This document shows, in pieces, positions 1 to 11,039 of a DNA stretch of 64,000 nt. A program made the translations under genes and the position numbers. The notes under the pieces were generated by a model. The model worked only from the letters and a program-made list of their open reading frames with translations. It had not been told where the DNA came from and ran no database searches. Where the stretch lies: the NCBI GenBank assembly GCA_911728455.2, contig OU452225.1:4416325-4480324 (forward strand), in the 5' to 3' direction. The stretch's first letter is position 1; each line of letters opens with the position of its first letter. Origin of the DNA: Marthasterias glacialis (lineage: Eukaryota; Echinodermata; Asteroidea; Forcipulatida; Asteriidae).

Positions 1-16
1 TAGCATAATACTTTAC

Positions 17-148
17 ATTTTTCACAAATTTCACCACTGAATCCTGGAGCACAGACGCAAGTTCTTGTCTTGTCATCGCATATACCTCCATTGTAGCACC
101 GATGGCATTTATTTAAGCACATCGGACCCCACATTCCCGATGGACAAT
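17..148 (-). CDS. Gene B exon: EGF-like repeat 1
   Basis: 132 bp, phase 1-1, acceptor cccccaag, donor gtaaag. It encodes [20 protein letters not shown] and [12 protein letters not shown], with all expected cysteines, unlike gene A where the first is lost. The next exon would lie left of position 1. Confidence 0.85.
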
Positions 149-3100
149 CTTGGGGGAAAGAAAAGTAAAACTATATAATTATATCAATGGTGAAAAAATA
201 AAGTTGTATATTAAATTGGTGGTCGTAACCCATAGTATTTGCCTCTTCTTATATTATTTCACAGTGAAAATAGAACAAACCTCGTACTATGAGTCTAATT
301 ATGCCGTGAAGTTGCTGTTGTTCCTGGCCTTCTACGAAGCAGCTGTAAATCCCTTCATCAGTTTTGACAACACTTGGAATAGACACAGTGAGCTGATTGT
401 TCCATTCATCTTTTGCATCTCCATTATACTTCCACCTGTAGTCACCGGTCGGTGAATTCTTGTTGATCATACGAAGTGTGACTGACTCCCCTACGTTCAC
501 TGATAAAGTTCGCTGCTCAGGGCGAATATGAACACCATTTTCTGAAAGATGAGTTAGAATGGAAACAGACTACTGTACAAACCTTAGTATGCACGTGATG
601 TCACCAACCGCTCGCAATCTCTTTGGTGATCACTAGCGCGCTTCAGTCGCGTGCAACTGTTACAATTATCCGGTGTTACGCTGATTCAAAAATCTCACTA
701 TGGAAGTAAGCTTGTTAAGTAATTTCTTTAAGTGACGTAACAGTTTTTGGTTTCCTGAAAAGATTACAATGTTCCCACTCAAATCTGTCAAAATGTTTAC
801 AATAATCATCAACCCTGATATATATTTACCCATGTTGCTGCAAGTACAATGCCAACAATGCATTGATGACCAGTTACTCGAAATTACTCAGATCGAATTT
901 CAACTGAAAAATTTATGTTCCAACGTAGAGTATGAACATTTCCAAGACATCCTATTGTCTAACATTAACCACTTAAGGTCCAACCTAATTGACAAACATA
1001 ACAAGAAACGCCGTAATGTTCAAGTTTACCACTAGAAATACATTCAAAGGCGTGTCCACAAACAGGGGTTTACTGACCCTCCTACTGAAGGGCCATCAGT
1101 AACCACACAGCTAACAACAGTAGTTAACCTGTCTGACACTGTCTTAACTGACCCACAGGTAAAACTGTCTTAAAGGGGCCTTAAGTTTTGCCCCAAACCC
1201 AGAGAATCCAACCAAGTATTTCCGACAAGACAAGGCTCAATTCAATCGCAGGCTACGTCTACGTGCATACTTTCATGTAGACCCCTCAACAGATGACGAG
1301 TCATCTCAGGTCACTCAGCCTGCTCGCAACCGCTTCAAAGAAAAGAGCAAATGGGTACCCCCAAAGAACCGAAATGTAGCTCTAGACACCTACATCAACT
1401 CAGTTAATTCTGAGTTGCTTAAAGTTCCCAACACCAGGGTATCTAATAACCTCCCCCAGGATGAACGCAATGACCTAACACAACTTCGCCAGTCACCCAA
1501 CGTGATTAAACGTGCTGACAAGGTGTCCGCAGTTGTACTCATGAACACAGACAACTATACATGTATAGCTGAGGGCCTCAGACAGCTCAGTAACACTGAT
1601 CATTATGTTGAATGTGATACTGACCCCACTCATTCATTCTCCAAACAAATCAGTGACATCCTCGTAAGCATTCACAATGCTAACGGTATCAACAAGTATA
1701 CACTTAACTACCTTCTCCCAGCACATGATCCCCGTAGAGCACGCTGCTATCTTTTACCGAAGATACACAACAAGCCTAACCACCCGGACCGACCCATTGT
1801 ATCTGGCAATGGTAGCCCCACAGAACGTATCTCTGTGAAAGAAAAGTTATTCTTAGTTAGGATGTGACTGATGGGTTCTGTAAGGTGTCTCACAGAGGGG
1901 CGGGTTTGTTTGTTGGCTCGGAGTACAGAACCACATGCCTTAATTCCTTCTTTATGAGGTATGTTAGTATACAGTGACGATACATCTAGAGTCACCAGAA
2001 AAGCAGAGTCAGGTATTTTGTGTTTGATACCCTCAAACAGGTGAAAATGAGAAACTGTAGTTAAAAAAGAACGTGTTTTATCTGTATCATGGTGGATAAA
2101 GACAGGGGACCAGTCTAGACTTGTTGTTGTGCCAATATGTACGTGGCCCGTTAAGGGACAAGTTTTTTTTTCTCTTCCCCTTGAAATATTACTTCGTCCC
2201 CTCGAAATATTATTTCGTTCCCTCGAAATGTTATTTCGTTCCCTTCAGATATTAATTCATTTCATCGAAATAATATACTTTTCCTTGAAATAATGTTTCG
2301 TTCCCTTGACATCACATTTCGAAGGAGAAGTTTTCCCCTTTACAAGTTCGTGTAAAGAGCATTGAACGAGGCAAAGAGAAAGTTCCTTTCTCTACAGACA
2401 ATGCTAACGCTGGGAACACTAAGTCTGACCCAGTTGGACCCGGATACCAGTCATTTCTGACCCGGAACATTTTCTCCGAACTAAACATATTAAAGAGTAC
2501 TTCTCCCGGCTATTTTTTTTCAATGTGCTCTGATCATTTTCAATATCAGTCACCCATCTTTGCGTGAAGTTTACACATTGGAGCAAATTAGTTTATTATT
2601 TTTATATAATTAAATTTGTATTTAACGCGTTCGTGCCCTCACTTTTGATAGCTTTCTAAACCCCCCTAGCATCCCGTATAACCTCCTTTATAAAAGATAC
2701 CACGAACTTCCTCCGTAAACTAGACGGCATCAATCACCAAATACCCGACTCTGCTTTTCTAGTGACTCTAGATGTATCATCACTGTATACTAACATAACC
2801 CACAGAGAGAGAAATAGAGCATGTGGTTTTGCACTCAGAGCCAAGAAACAAACCCGCCCCTCTTTGGAACACCTTAAAGAACTCATCAGCCACATACTAA
2901 CTAAGAATAACTTTTCTTTCACAGAAAGGCATTTCTTACAGACACAAGATACCGCCATGGGTACAAAAATGGCGCCCTCGTTTGCTAACTTGTTTATGTC
3001 TGACTTAGAAGACAAACTGTTGTCCTCTACTCCCAACCGCCCACCCGTCTGGAAGAGATATGTGGGTGATATTTTCTCTATCTAGACATGTGGTAGTCAA

Positions 3101-6100
3101 ATTAATTTGGAAGAATTTATTGATAACATCAACTCATTCCACCTCACCATAAAGTTTACTGCTGATTTCCAAAATCCAAGATGGCCACAAAAAAATTCCA
3201 AAATCATTTCAGACTATCACGTCACTCTAGGGACTATCACTTTTCAGGGGGGGGGGGGGTCAAAAACAAGTGGAAATTATGTTCAAAAAGTCGAAAACTC
3301 ACTGAAAAAACATTAAAATCGTGTGACCCAAGGTCAAACATGGCAAAAGCTAACCATTGGTATCAATTATTTTAGACCAAACAGCTAACCATTGGTATCA
3401 TTTTTTTTAGACCAATATGATTCTAGATATATTTTGGGAAAAGTCAGAAAATTCCGTGGCGATCAAACTAAGCGTTAAAAATTTACGGACAAACATTCGT
3501 TAGGGTTAACAATGTTTAACTGTTCAGTTTCCTTCTGTTTTTTTTTATTTTTTATTTTTTTTAAATTTTTTTTTTTCAATACATTGGTCACTGATTCATC
3601 CATCGATATCTTGACATGCTAGACATCTGGGAATGTGTGCCTGGGAATAGTTACACTTTTCATCGGGCGCACTTCTCAGGAGTAATTCTCCAATGTTTTA
3701 TTGTGTCACGCGCCGCGATGTAATGACTACGCTGAGAAAAATATGAAAATACTTGAAAAAAAAAAGAAAAATATAATTGCCCATTCAGATGAATGCCCGA
3801 TCAAACCGTGACATTGGTTCAGACAAAATTGAATGAACAATACCATAATTTTAACTTGAATCACCTTTTACGGTAATGTTTGAATCTAAAAGACGATGAA
3901 TTGCTTAGGTAGCGAAATTAAATTATTATGTGTTTTATTTTTGTTTAAATGACGTTCTTCAACACTTTTCAAAATCAATCTAAATTATTATAATTAGTAT
4001 TATCAATTTCCGGTAATGAAACCGAGGATGTCTCGAAAGCAAACTTATTCACTGTAGCTCGGAAGCCTGAGGAAACCTGTAGATAAGGGTGATTGCTGTC
4101 TGAAACATCTTGGTAAACCACTACTTTTCACGATAAGTGTTCTTGGTTCTTTTACGTGCACCAACCGTCCTAGTACACGTGTCCTACGACTTAACGTCCC
4201 ATCCAAAGGACAATTCAATTATGATAAAGTGTATTGCTAAAAAAGGACACAAGTGTCGCGACTGGTCAGGCCGGGATTCGATCCCAGATTCTTTAAACTA
4301 CAGAACGTAAGTTCGGCAGACCACTCGGCAACGACACTCCACAATACCGTTAAACTGAATGAGACAGGTGTTCAATTTAATGAAATCTTGATAAAATTGG
4401 CCGGAAACACCCACAATATTTGTAAAATAAACATTAAACATAAATGACGGCTGAATACGTCTTGAGGTGCGCCCCTTTCAGGTTTTCAGGTATTCTTTGA
4501 TTGAGTTGTGTACAAATTGTACCTGTACAGAAAGTCCAGGCAACGCGCCTGAGTTAACATGGTACTTTAGTTTAAGCTTACGATTCAACTACGACTAGTG
4601 AAGCAAAATACGTTTTCTATACTGAACCGCTCGGTTCTTTTTTATTTTAGTGATCCTCTTATTATTTTTCGATATGTTTTATTTTACTAAGCGAGCTTAC
4701 CTGTTACGGATTGGGTGTCAGGGTCTCCATCCACAGCTCTACTTGCATTATATACAGCATTGTTGTCAGAGTATGTACTACTCTGGGATGCCAGACTGCC
4801 ATTCAGCTCAAGGGCACAACCTGTATTTGGATTTAATTTACAGTTGAATAGTGCGGGAGTTAGTTGACTTCGAGGGCAAGAAACACAACAATTGGTGAAC
4901 TGTAACCAAGTTCATTATACGAAAATACTCTATTTACGATAATTCCCTCATGCTATGTTAAGTACAATTATGTAAGGCACACGACACATGAAAACTGCTG
5001 TTATATCAGCAGTGTCGACGGGCCAGCGAGGGGGCGGTCTGGTCTGGCTGACCGGTGAGTGAGCAGTACCAACACGGTTATTCATCGGTTTGTCAGATAT
5101 GCGACGTTATACATGCCTACTGTTGGTCTTGCCTACAGTCTTGCTTAAGGGATGGTAATTCAAATCATACTGTCATTTTCTTTGGGGGGGGGGGGGTCGT
5201 CAGCATATGTTGCTTATGGGATATTTTTACTCTGTTTGTGCATATTAAAATTTATTCTAAACATGTTCAAACAACTTAATCTCATTTTGCAAGGCTAACA
5301 ATTTCAATATTAATGAATTCCGGTTATTTGTTTGCAGTTTAATGCACGTTTTTATTCGTTTCGTTTTGGTCATACAATCACCGACAAAATTTCAAAAAAA
5401 AAAGGACGCTTCAATTGATTGTTTTATTTATGTTTTCCATTTAATCACCACAATAATTTAGGTTTGAAGAACAAGGGATAAAAAAAATTCCCTACCTCTT
5501 CCCCGGCCAGGTTTGAGGAACAAGGGATAGAAAAATTTATCCGCTCCTCTTCCCCGGCCAGGTTTGAGGAACAAGGAATAGAAAAATATATCTCTTCCTC
5601 TTCACTGGCCAGGTTTGCTGAACAAGGGATAGACAATTCTATCCCTTCCTCTTCACCGGCCAGGTTTGAGGAACAAGGGATAGAAAATTATATCCCCTCC
5701 TCAAATACTGAAATTGTTAGCACTCGATCCACAAACACATCTGTCGGGACAACAAACTTTCCCCGAAATTTCCCGACAATGGAGCATGCATTGTCATAAA
5801 AATGTGTGCATATTTTCTTTTCGTACATTATGATGCAATAATATTCTGAAGTAAAAAAAATGTGTCGCATTTTGTAGCTCAGAAAAAGTATTAAATCAAA
5901 AGACTGTAAACCATATTTTTTAAAGTGCACCAATTTCTTAATTTGTTTTTGCAGCAACATTTAATGAAGAAAAACAGCATGATTCTAACATTTTGAAAAC
6001 AACTTCAAGAAATTTCGCTATAGATTACAAAAAGCAAGTGAAAATGAAAAACTGTAGTTAAAAATGAACGTGTTTCTAATACTGTGTATTTTCTGTGTTG

Positions 6101-7370
6101 ACTTTAACTGTGTTTATCGCTAATATGTGTAGCTTTACTGCTGTGCAAAGGATAACAAATCTCATGTATGTAACATTACGGATATATTGAAATTGAAATT
6201 GAAATTGAAATTGAAATTGAAATTGAAATTGAAATTGAAATTGAAATTGAAATTGAAATTGAAATTGAAATTGAAATTGAAATTGAAATTGAAATTGAAA
6301 TTGAAATTGAAATTAAATTTTAACCAATAACTGTCTGCTCAATTGTTTTACCTCGATCAACAGCAATATTTATATGTTGTTTCTTATAACTTTAAAGAAT
6401 AGCCTATTTTGGAAGACCAATTGGCTTAAGTAATAAAAGATAAAGTTTTGAGTTATTCTTTGACCTAGATATTGCACTAGTTAGTTAATTGATTAATGAA
6501 TAATGTTTACCCTTAGGGCGAGAGTGCGCTCTGGGTATTAGTCAATTGACGCCTGCAGATTGTATTCAACCCAATGAACTTGAGGAGTCCTCACGTAGGC
6601 CCTTTGCTGATCATCAGATAACCCACACAAGAGGACAAGATAACAAGCGCTGGGCTTCAGCCTGAACCCTCCCACCCTGACCACCCCTCCAGCTCCCCTG
6701 ATCTCTACATTATGGTGATATGCCTATTTAGAGTAATTTAACAAAAATTACTATGAGATGCACTTTTGTACTTTGGCTTTTTTCCCTCAAATTGCAAGGC
6801 CATGAAGAAACTCAAGAACCATTTCCAGTACAAAATCTTCCATGGAAAAATGAAACCGTCGAAAGCACACACCATCGTCAAACATTAAAACAATCAATAT
6901 GGCACACATTGTGGGGTGGTTTGTTGAAACAAGCACGTAGCTATCCCGATGGGATATTCTGCTCGTTTGTTGATGGGGTGCTCCTTAATGTAAGGAGGCG
7001 CGCAATATCCAGGCACGGGCGTTAAAATGCACTTTTCTCTTTGGACAATTATTGGTGATGCACTGCAGGCCCCCATAATGATTAATATGTGACGAGCTTC
7101 AAATAAATATGTGGCGGCCGCTATAAAACTGTATGGTAACCGCTGCGTAAAAAAATCTACCACTCCTGGCCATTCATCGACAAACATGTATAACTACCTT
7201 TGTATCAACTGATCATCGCACAATACAGTAGAATTTAATTATTACCGAAAGTTTACTAACCTGCTCCGCCATTTTATACATAACAAAAATATCTACCTAC
7301 CGTTATTGAGATTGAAATAAATCAATAGAAGCATCGAATACACAAGGTGCTTGCAGAATGGTAACGACAT
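17..7370 (-). CDS. Paralogous Tie-like receptor gene, 5' part (gene B), possibly exon-depleted
   Basis: Four exons homologous to gene A lie in the same order and strand: signal peptide 7301-7370, first F5/8 exon 4701-4820, second Ig exon 281-541 and first EGF exon 17-148. The rest would lie beyond the left edge. No counterparts of gene A exons 3, 4 and 5 (rest of the F5/8 domain, first Ig) were found in the 4.2 kb between 541 and 4701, where a Penelope-like element sits. All cassette exons are phase 1-1, so splicing from 4701 directly to 541 is in frame (G plus AA, glutamate). The gene could therefore still make a shorter secreted or membrane protein, with only about 40 residues of F5/8 domain, or be a decaying pseudogene. 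The four exons themselves have no stop or frameshift. Flanking introns align to gene A. Confidence 0.7.
281..541 (-). CDS. Gene B exon: second Ig-like domain
   Basis: 261 bp, phase 1-1, acceptor catctttcag, donor gtttgt; same length as gene A exon 6. Motifs are [18 protein letters not shown] and [11 protein letters not shown]. About 14 of 87 residues differ from gene A, with by-eye amino-acid changes outnumbering silent ones. Confidence 0.85.
542..880. other. Gene B intron, no recognised feature
   Basis: No splice-bounded exon or repeat was recognised between the Ig exon and the Penelope-like element. Short open frames here show no family resemblance. Confidence 0.4.
900..1830 (+). mobile_element. 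Penelope-like element, N-terminal part of reverse transcriptase (decayed)
   Basis: Translation in shifting frames gives FRQDKAQFNRRLRLRAYF, then ALDTYINSVNSELLKVP, then VIKRADKVSAVVLMN and RCYLLPKIHNKPNHPDRPIV. The K-ADK-x-AVV and Y-LPKIHK...RPIVS motifs are those of Penelope-like reverse transcriptases. It has stops and frameshifts and breaks off near 1830 (after GNGSPTERIS), where sequence of opposite orientation begins. Not functional. Confidence 0.75.
1815..2045 (-). mobile_element. Inverted Penelope-like fragment (middle of reverse transcriptase)
   Basis: On the minus strand it encodes [18 protein letters not shown] and SHILTKNNFSFTE, the central finger/palm motifs of Penelope-like reverse transcriptases. 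It meets the + strand fragment tail-to-tail near 1820-1830, so the two pieces form an inverted structure. Confidence 0.72.
2160..2345. repeat. Degenerate CGAAAT-rich palindromic repeat block
   Basis: Repeated short words such as ccctcgaaat, atttcgttc and cgaaataat occur roughly every 20-25 bases. A homologous block is at 38770-38890 and another of this style at 15470-15765. It marks one edge of the segment shared with gene A. Confidence 0.55.
2690..3165 (+). mobile_element. Penelope-like element, palm region, catalytic motif broken
   Basis: It encodes VTLDVSSLYTNITH, then LTKNNFSFTERHFLQ and DTAMGTKMAPSFANLFM, then WKRYVGDIFSI, followed after a stop by [20 protein letters not shown]. The expected YxDD-type active site is YVGD, losing one catalytic aspartate. 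The homologous fragment is at 39490-39990. It is decayed and lies in the gene B intron. Confidence 0.78.
3165..3510. mobile_element. Fragment of the TTAA/CCCT MITE family (internal part)
   Basis: It shares internal words of the family described at 36911-37766: acttgt/ccactt around a G-run, acccaaggtcaaac, tctagatatattttgg and aaatttacggac. Terminal repeats are absent. The matching fragment in gene A is 39985-40285. Confidence 0.5.
3511..4040. other. Gene B intron block shared with gene A (about 40300-40660)
   Basis: Low-complexity T/A tracts are followed by unique-looking sequence (for example gacatgctagacat and catcgggcgcacttctc) found again at 40330-40660. No coding signal is seen. It records the segmental duplication. 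Confidence 0.6.
4050..4342 (-). repeat. tRNA-derived SINE (minus orientation)
   Basis: On the minus strand there is a tRNA-like head with gttgccgagtggtc (A-box-like) and gggatcgaatccc (B box). It is followed by a body with acacttgtgtcc and ggatgggacgttaag, motifs common to tRNA SINEs of aquatic animals. The orthologous insertion in gene A is at 48375-48583, so it predates the duplication. Confidence 0.65.
4701..4820 (-). CDS. Gene B exon: F5/8 domain, first part
   Basis: 120 bp, phase 1-1, acceptor ccaaatacag, donor gtaagc. It has the same [16 protein letters not shown] and [15 protein letters not shown] blocks as gene A exon 2. Between them a seven-residue patch (DNNAVYN) differs at six positions from gene A (LGNTRYV). 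Confidence 0.77.
4961..5458. other. No recognised feature
   Basis: Gene B intron between the signal-peptide and F5/8 exons; contains one G-run near 5185. No exon, RNA or known repeat recognised. Confidence 0.35.
5459..5697. repeat. Tandem repeat, unit about 60 bp, four copies
   Basis: Units share ggtttgaggaacaagggata, then an A/T-rich spacer, then cctcttccccggcca. They start near 5459, 5510, 5560, 5610 and 5662 with small differences. It is inside the intron of gene B and absent from the aligned part of gene A. Confidence 0.7.
5698..6183. other. No recognised feature
   Basis: AT-rich intron sequence of gene B without a splice-bounded exon or recognisable repeat. Confidence 0.35.
6184..6315. 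repeat. (AAATTG)n hexanucleotide microsatellite, about 21 copies
   Basis: An uninterrupted run of the hexamer lies between tgatatattg and aaattaaattttaacc. The purity suggests a young, probably length-variable array. Confidence 0.95.
6330..6625. repeat. Arm of a long-distance inverted repeat (partner 10540-10870)
   Basis: Words such as gagagtgcgctctgg, gattgtattcaacccaat and ctagttagttaatt recur in reverse complement at 10540-10690, and the similarity extends towards 10870. It is probably two copies of one element in opposite orientation. Confidence 0.6.
6626..7030. other. Gene B first intron, start of the second duplicated block
   Basis: No coding feature recognised. The end (6987-7033, containing aaggaggcgcgcaatat) matches 49233-49275 in gene A, where the blocks rejoin. 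Confidence 0.45.
7301..7370 (-). CDS. Gene B exon: start codon and signal peptide
   Basis: Start context is gtcaccATG; 23 codons with the hydrophobic core [11 protein letters not shown] and donor gtaggtag, phase 1. It differs from gene A by three substitutions in the N-terminal polar part (P4, C6, H8 versus S, D, N), while the hydrophobic core is identical. Confidence 0.77.
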
Positions 7371-8470
7371 GGTGACTGTGTGCAAAATCCTCTACATTTC
7401 AGTGACAATAATCCAGTAGATTCTGTTCAATAGGTACTAAAGTTGAACACATAGGATAGGCCAACTGTACTACAGATACGTGCGGGTGTAATGAACCTTT
7501 CATGTCATGGTTGACTGCACGGCACGCTCATGAACTAGTCTGGAAACTCTAGTCCTAAACAAGACTTTTGTGCTCAACACAATGTGCTGCCTTTTCTCAA
7601 AAGGAATTCATAAATCGCGTCCATTGTTCAATTCGGTGTTTACTTCACACATGTTATTACTCTATACCCAACAGCACAGATTTGATGTACACAACTTCCG
7701 TCTGTTAGCACTGTGCTGCTTTGCACAGGTATAAACGTTGGTGCCTCACGAAAAAAAAAATACAATAAAATAAAACTAAAACATCGACGTAGAACATCTT
7801 TGTGTTAAACTTTGTTACCCAGGGGAAACTTGGCGAGCATTTTTTATTTATTATTTATTTTTTTATCTTTCCCACTCTGCAATTATTCGATCTCGAACAG
7901 AAAGCTCAGTTACAGAGTCACTCGTTTATAATGTAAGCATCAAACCCTTTCCTAACTGGTATAAACAAATGACTTTTATACGGTATTGTGTATTGTAGTT
8001 ATGTTAAATGCTGGGCAATGTATGCGGATAAATGAATCGAGGCCAATGTCGTACAGTAGTTTCTTTTGGGGGAATTCCCTTTTATTGTGAGCTTTGTGTA
8101 TGGGCAAAGAATCCACTGCATTGATACACGAGCTTAGTTTGGAAGTGCATATTTTTTTCAAACATATGTACTAACAAAGGTTGTGAGACTGTACGGGCTT
8201 TACAGAGCATGCATGTTAGGTTCGTCTTTTAATTACACAATGGCGTCGGACCATTTTTGTGTAATTTGGTACAACTGAAACAGAGCGGAACCTTGATGTA
8301 GAATTTTTAGTTTTACTGAAACACAATTATAAAATTATGCCTAAAATAATGACATTTTGACAAAACTCATGATGAAAGACAAACATCATACCGATCAGGT
8401 TAGACTTTTTCGATCTGTCGATTTTTGATTGAATTATTGTGGTACTTTGTTTGTTTGAATGTTTTACACG
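7371..8470 (-). promoter_or_regulatory. Gene B 5' flank, conserved with gene A: candidate 5' UTR and promoter
   Basis: Sequence immediately upstream of the start codon is retained in the paralog at 52249-53380 with frequent identity (for example gcacagtgctaacagacgg and aaacatcgacgtagaacat). As the region directly before the first coding exon of both genes, it probably contains the transcription start. I cannot point to a specific TATA box or initiator with confidence. Confidence 0.4.
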
Positions 8471-9146
8471 TCATACCTCACTATAAGTTGTGTTATATTT
8501 CCTTAGTATTGATGAATTTTCTCAAGAAAAAATATAACACAAAAAATAAAAAAAAAATAAAATAAACTAAATAAAGAATAAATAAAACTAAATAAAGAAT
8601 AAACAGAAGTAATTATATCTACTTCACCCCCATAAAATCAGATATACGCATTACTGATCTGGCTGATGACTATGGTTGAGTTAAGCATTTTTTTTTTTCA
8701 ATATGAATTTGAGAATGCTGAAAGAGCTTTGAAAGGCAAACCAATTGAGTATTTAGTATTGTATAATGCTCTAACTTGGCAGAAATGGATACTATGTTGC
8801 ACATTGCACATTGCACGAAAGAGACGGATGGTAACTGTATTTCCCCATAAGATTGTTGACACTAAAATAATCACAACCCTAGGTTTGCCTTGATAGATTT
8901 TACTGACACAGCCAGGAAGGTTTGTGTTGCTTTGCGTTAACACAGACAATTACAGCGAGTCAAGGTTGCGCCTTCCGGCTCCGCAACTAAATTATATCAG
9001 TATTAGGAATTGGAGTGACCTGCATACTTTCAGGAAATACAAATGACCTTTGCGATTCCCACACCGGGTCATGTCTTTATAGTTTTCCCAACACATTATA
9101 CTACGGAAGCGTATAGCTGCAACATAATAACACATTTTCCTTCCAA
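8471..9146. other. Intergenic, AT-rich, no recognised gene
   Basis: Includes A-rich tracts around 8525-8605 with repeated aataaact. Two short open frames on opposite strands (8666-8949) have no recognisable family. Confidence 0.35.
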
Positions 9147-9150
9147 TTAA

Positions 9151-9637
9151 CCCTATCAGGCCCGGGCTTTTTGGGGTTGTACGGGGACCGGGGAGGGGCA
9201 CATAGTGCCCCCCCCCCCCCTGCGTATTTTACAAAGTGTTCTACCGATTTTGATGAAACTTACCAAAGATGTTCATTTCACAAAGTTCTACATGATGACA
9301 TCACAAAATTTCAAAACAAATCGTCACATGAGGGCTTTTTTGACTGTTTTTGCCAATTTTTGGTCAAAAATCGTGTTTTTGCCATAACTTATGTATATTT
9401 TGTCCAAATGTTTTGAAACTTGGAAAACTTGTACATGTTAACAAGATAAATATAGTTTGAACCTAATTTAGTCACTGGAGTTATCTTTAGGGGGCATAAT
9501 AATTCTTTAATTTATCCCATTTTCGGGAAAAAAATGTTTTTGCGTTTTTTTCACTTAACAATCAAAATGGCCGCCGCCAAGGGCCCAGGGAGAAATAATA
9601 AGGCTTGACTGACGAATCAGAACATTTTTCTGGTCTA
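9151..9637 (+). mobile_element. MITE of the TTAA/CCCT family, one end preserved
   Basis: It begins TTAA then CCCTATCAGG and carries the subterminal hairpin ggggcacatagtgcccc. It continues with words shared by all copies (gttctacatgatgac, atttatcccattttcggg, ccgccgccaagggccc). The other end is missing. Confidence 0.75.
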
Positions 9638-9656
9638 AAAAGTACGAAATTGGCAT

Positions 9657-9780
9657 ATCTCGTTCGTACGACTTATTATCTTGTACGTACGACTTACTAT
9701 CTCATACGTACGACTTATTATCTCGTACGTTCGACTTATTATCTTGCACGTACGACTTATTATCTCGTACGTACGACTTA
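9657..9780. repeat. Minisatellite, about 23-24-bp unit with CGTACGTACG core, five to six copies
   Basis: Repeats of cgtacgacttattatctcgt with small variations. The core cgtacgtacg is itself a palindrome. Confidence 0.85.
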
Positions 9781-10539
9781 ATTGGGATGAAAATGTATGT
9801 TTTATGTTGGCATCTATACGCTTCCGTATCGTACAGTACTTTAGCTGACATCTAAATTGCTCAGTGTTTGTTAAAATATAACAATTAAAATAATTGTGAC
9901 CTTTAGAAAGGATACGGGCTAATCGGCAAGTTCTCTGTTTCTTTAGCTGGTTTAGTTTATTGAATCTGTTGGGTGAAGACAGCAAACAGTGACACGTCAC
10001 GAGGGTCTTCAACCCAGAACAGAATAAGACAAGAAGGGAAGCTGCCAGAGGTCGCTAGCCATGCGATTTAAATAAAACAGATGATTACGTAATTTATGCA
10101 AACATTAAGGTGGGGGTACGCATCACACTCGTCACATAATAGAAAAAAAAAAAATAAAACAAACACCTTAGATTTGTACGAAATAAAAATTGCTAATTGT
10201 CTGAATGTAGATACGCAACTTGGAGTAAACTCCATTATTTTCATTAAAGTCAGTGGCGCTCATTACCATGAGGGAGATTATACTTTTGTTCCAAAGTGAA
10301 GTTCGGTTAAAAAATTCCTTTAAAAATATATGTTTTGCATTTTATTATTTTATTGTACAGCATGGCTTCGACCAAGCTCTTTGTGTTTACCATAAGGGAG
10401 ATTGTATTTCTGTGTAAAAACAGTGAGCATTGTGAGATTTTATAATGTGCTTTCACGAAATTAAGGCTTTTTAATGTCTGTATGGGGGGTTAGCCACCTG
10501 TTAAGGCTCAAGCCCACCGCTGGTTATGCCACTTCTGCG
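9781..10539. other. Intergenic, no recognised feature
   Basis: AT-rich, with an A-run near 10143. No exon-like, RNA or known element sequence recognised. Confidence 0.35.
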
Positions 10540-10870
10540 CGGGTTATCAGCGAAAGACCAGCATGAGGTTTTCTTGAATCAATTGGGTTGAATACAAATC
10601 GGTAGGTTGCATTTATAAAATAGCCAGAACGCACTCTCGTACCCAGGGTAAACACTATTTATCAAGAAATTAACTAACTAATACAAGATCTAAGTCAACA
10701 GCTAATTTACAAATTTATTGTTCATGTCTGATCACTTAAGCCAACATTTTATAGCGGCCCGTTACTTTTGGCACCATTGGCCTTCCAAGGTACACTTCTT
10801 TAAAGTTAAATGAAACAGCATACGCATTGTTGTTAATGGAGGTAACAGACAGTTCTTGGTTAGTAATATA
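10540..10870. repeat. Second arm of long-distance inverted repeat (partner 6330-6625)
   Basis: The reverse complement matches 6330-6625, including gattt/gtattcaacccaat and gagagtgcg. Confidence 0.6.
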
Positions 10871-11039
10871 TCAAAGCAGTGTTTAAACTACATGCATATA
10901 CTTAATAATTAACTCCATTCAAAATCTGAGACAATAAGAATAGATGGCAGTATAGTTTTCAAGTAAGAACCTTATTTGCACATAATAATGCGTTAACATG
11001 GAAGCATAATCTATTGTATTTGTTTCTCGTTCTGAATCA

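Noticed and set aside
17-541. Treating the left-edge Ig and EGF exons as part of gene A
   Set aside because: They are downstream of the gene A stop at 14040 and duplicate gene A exons 6 and 7, so they belong to a separate paralog.
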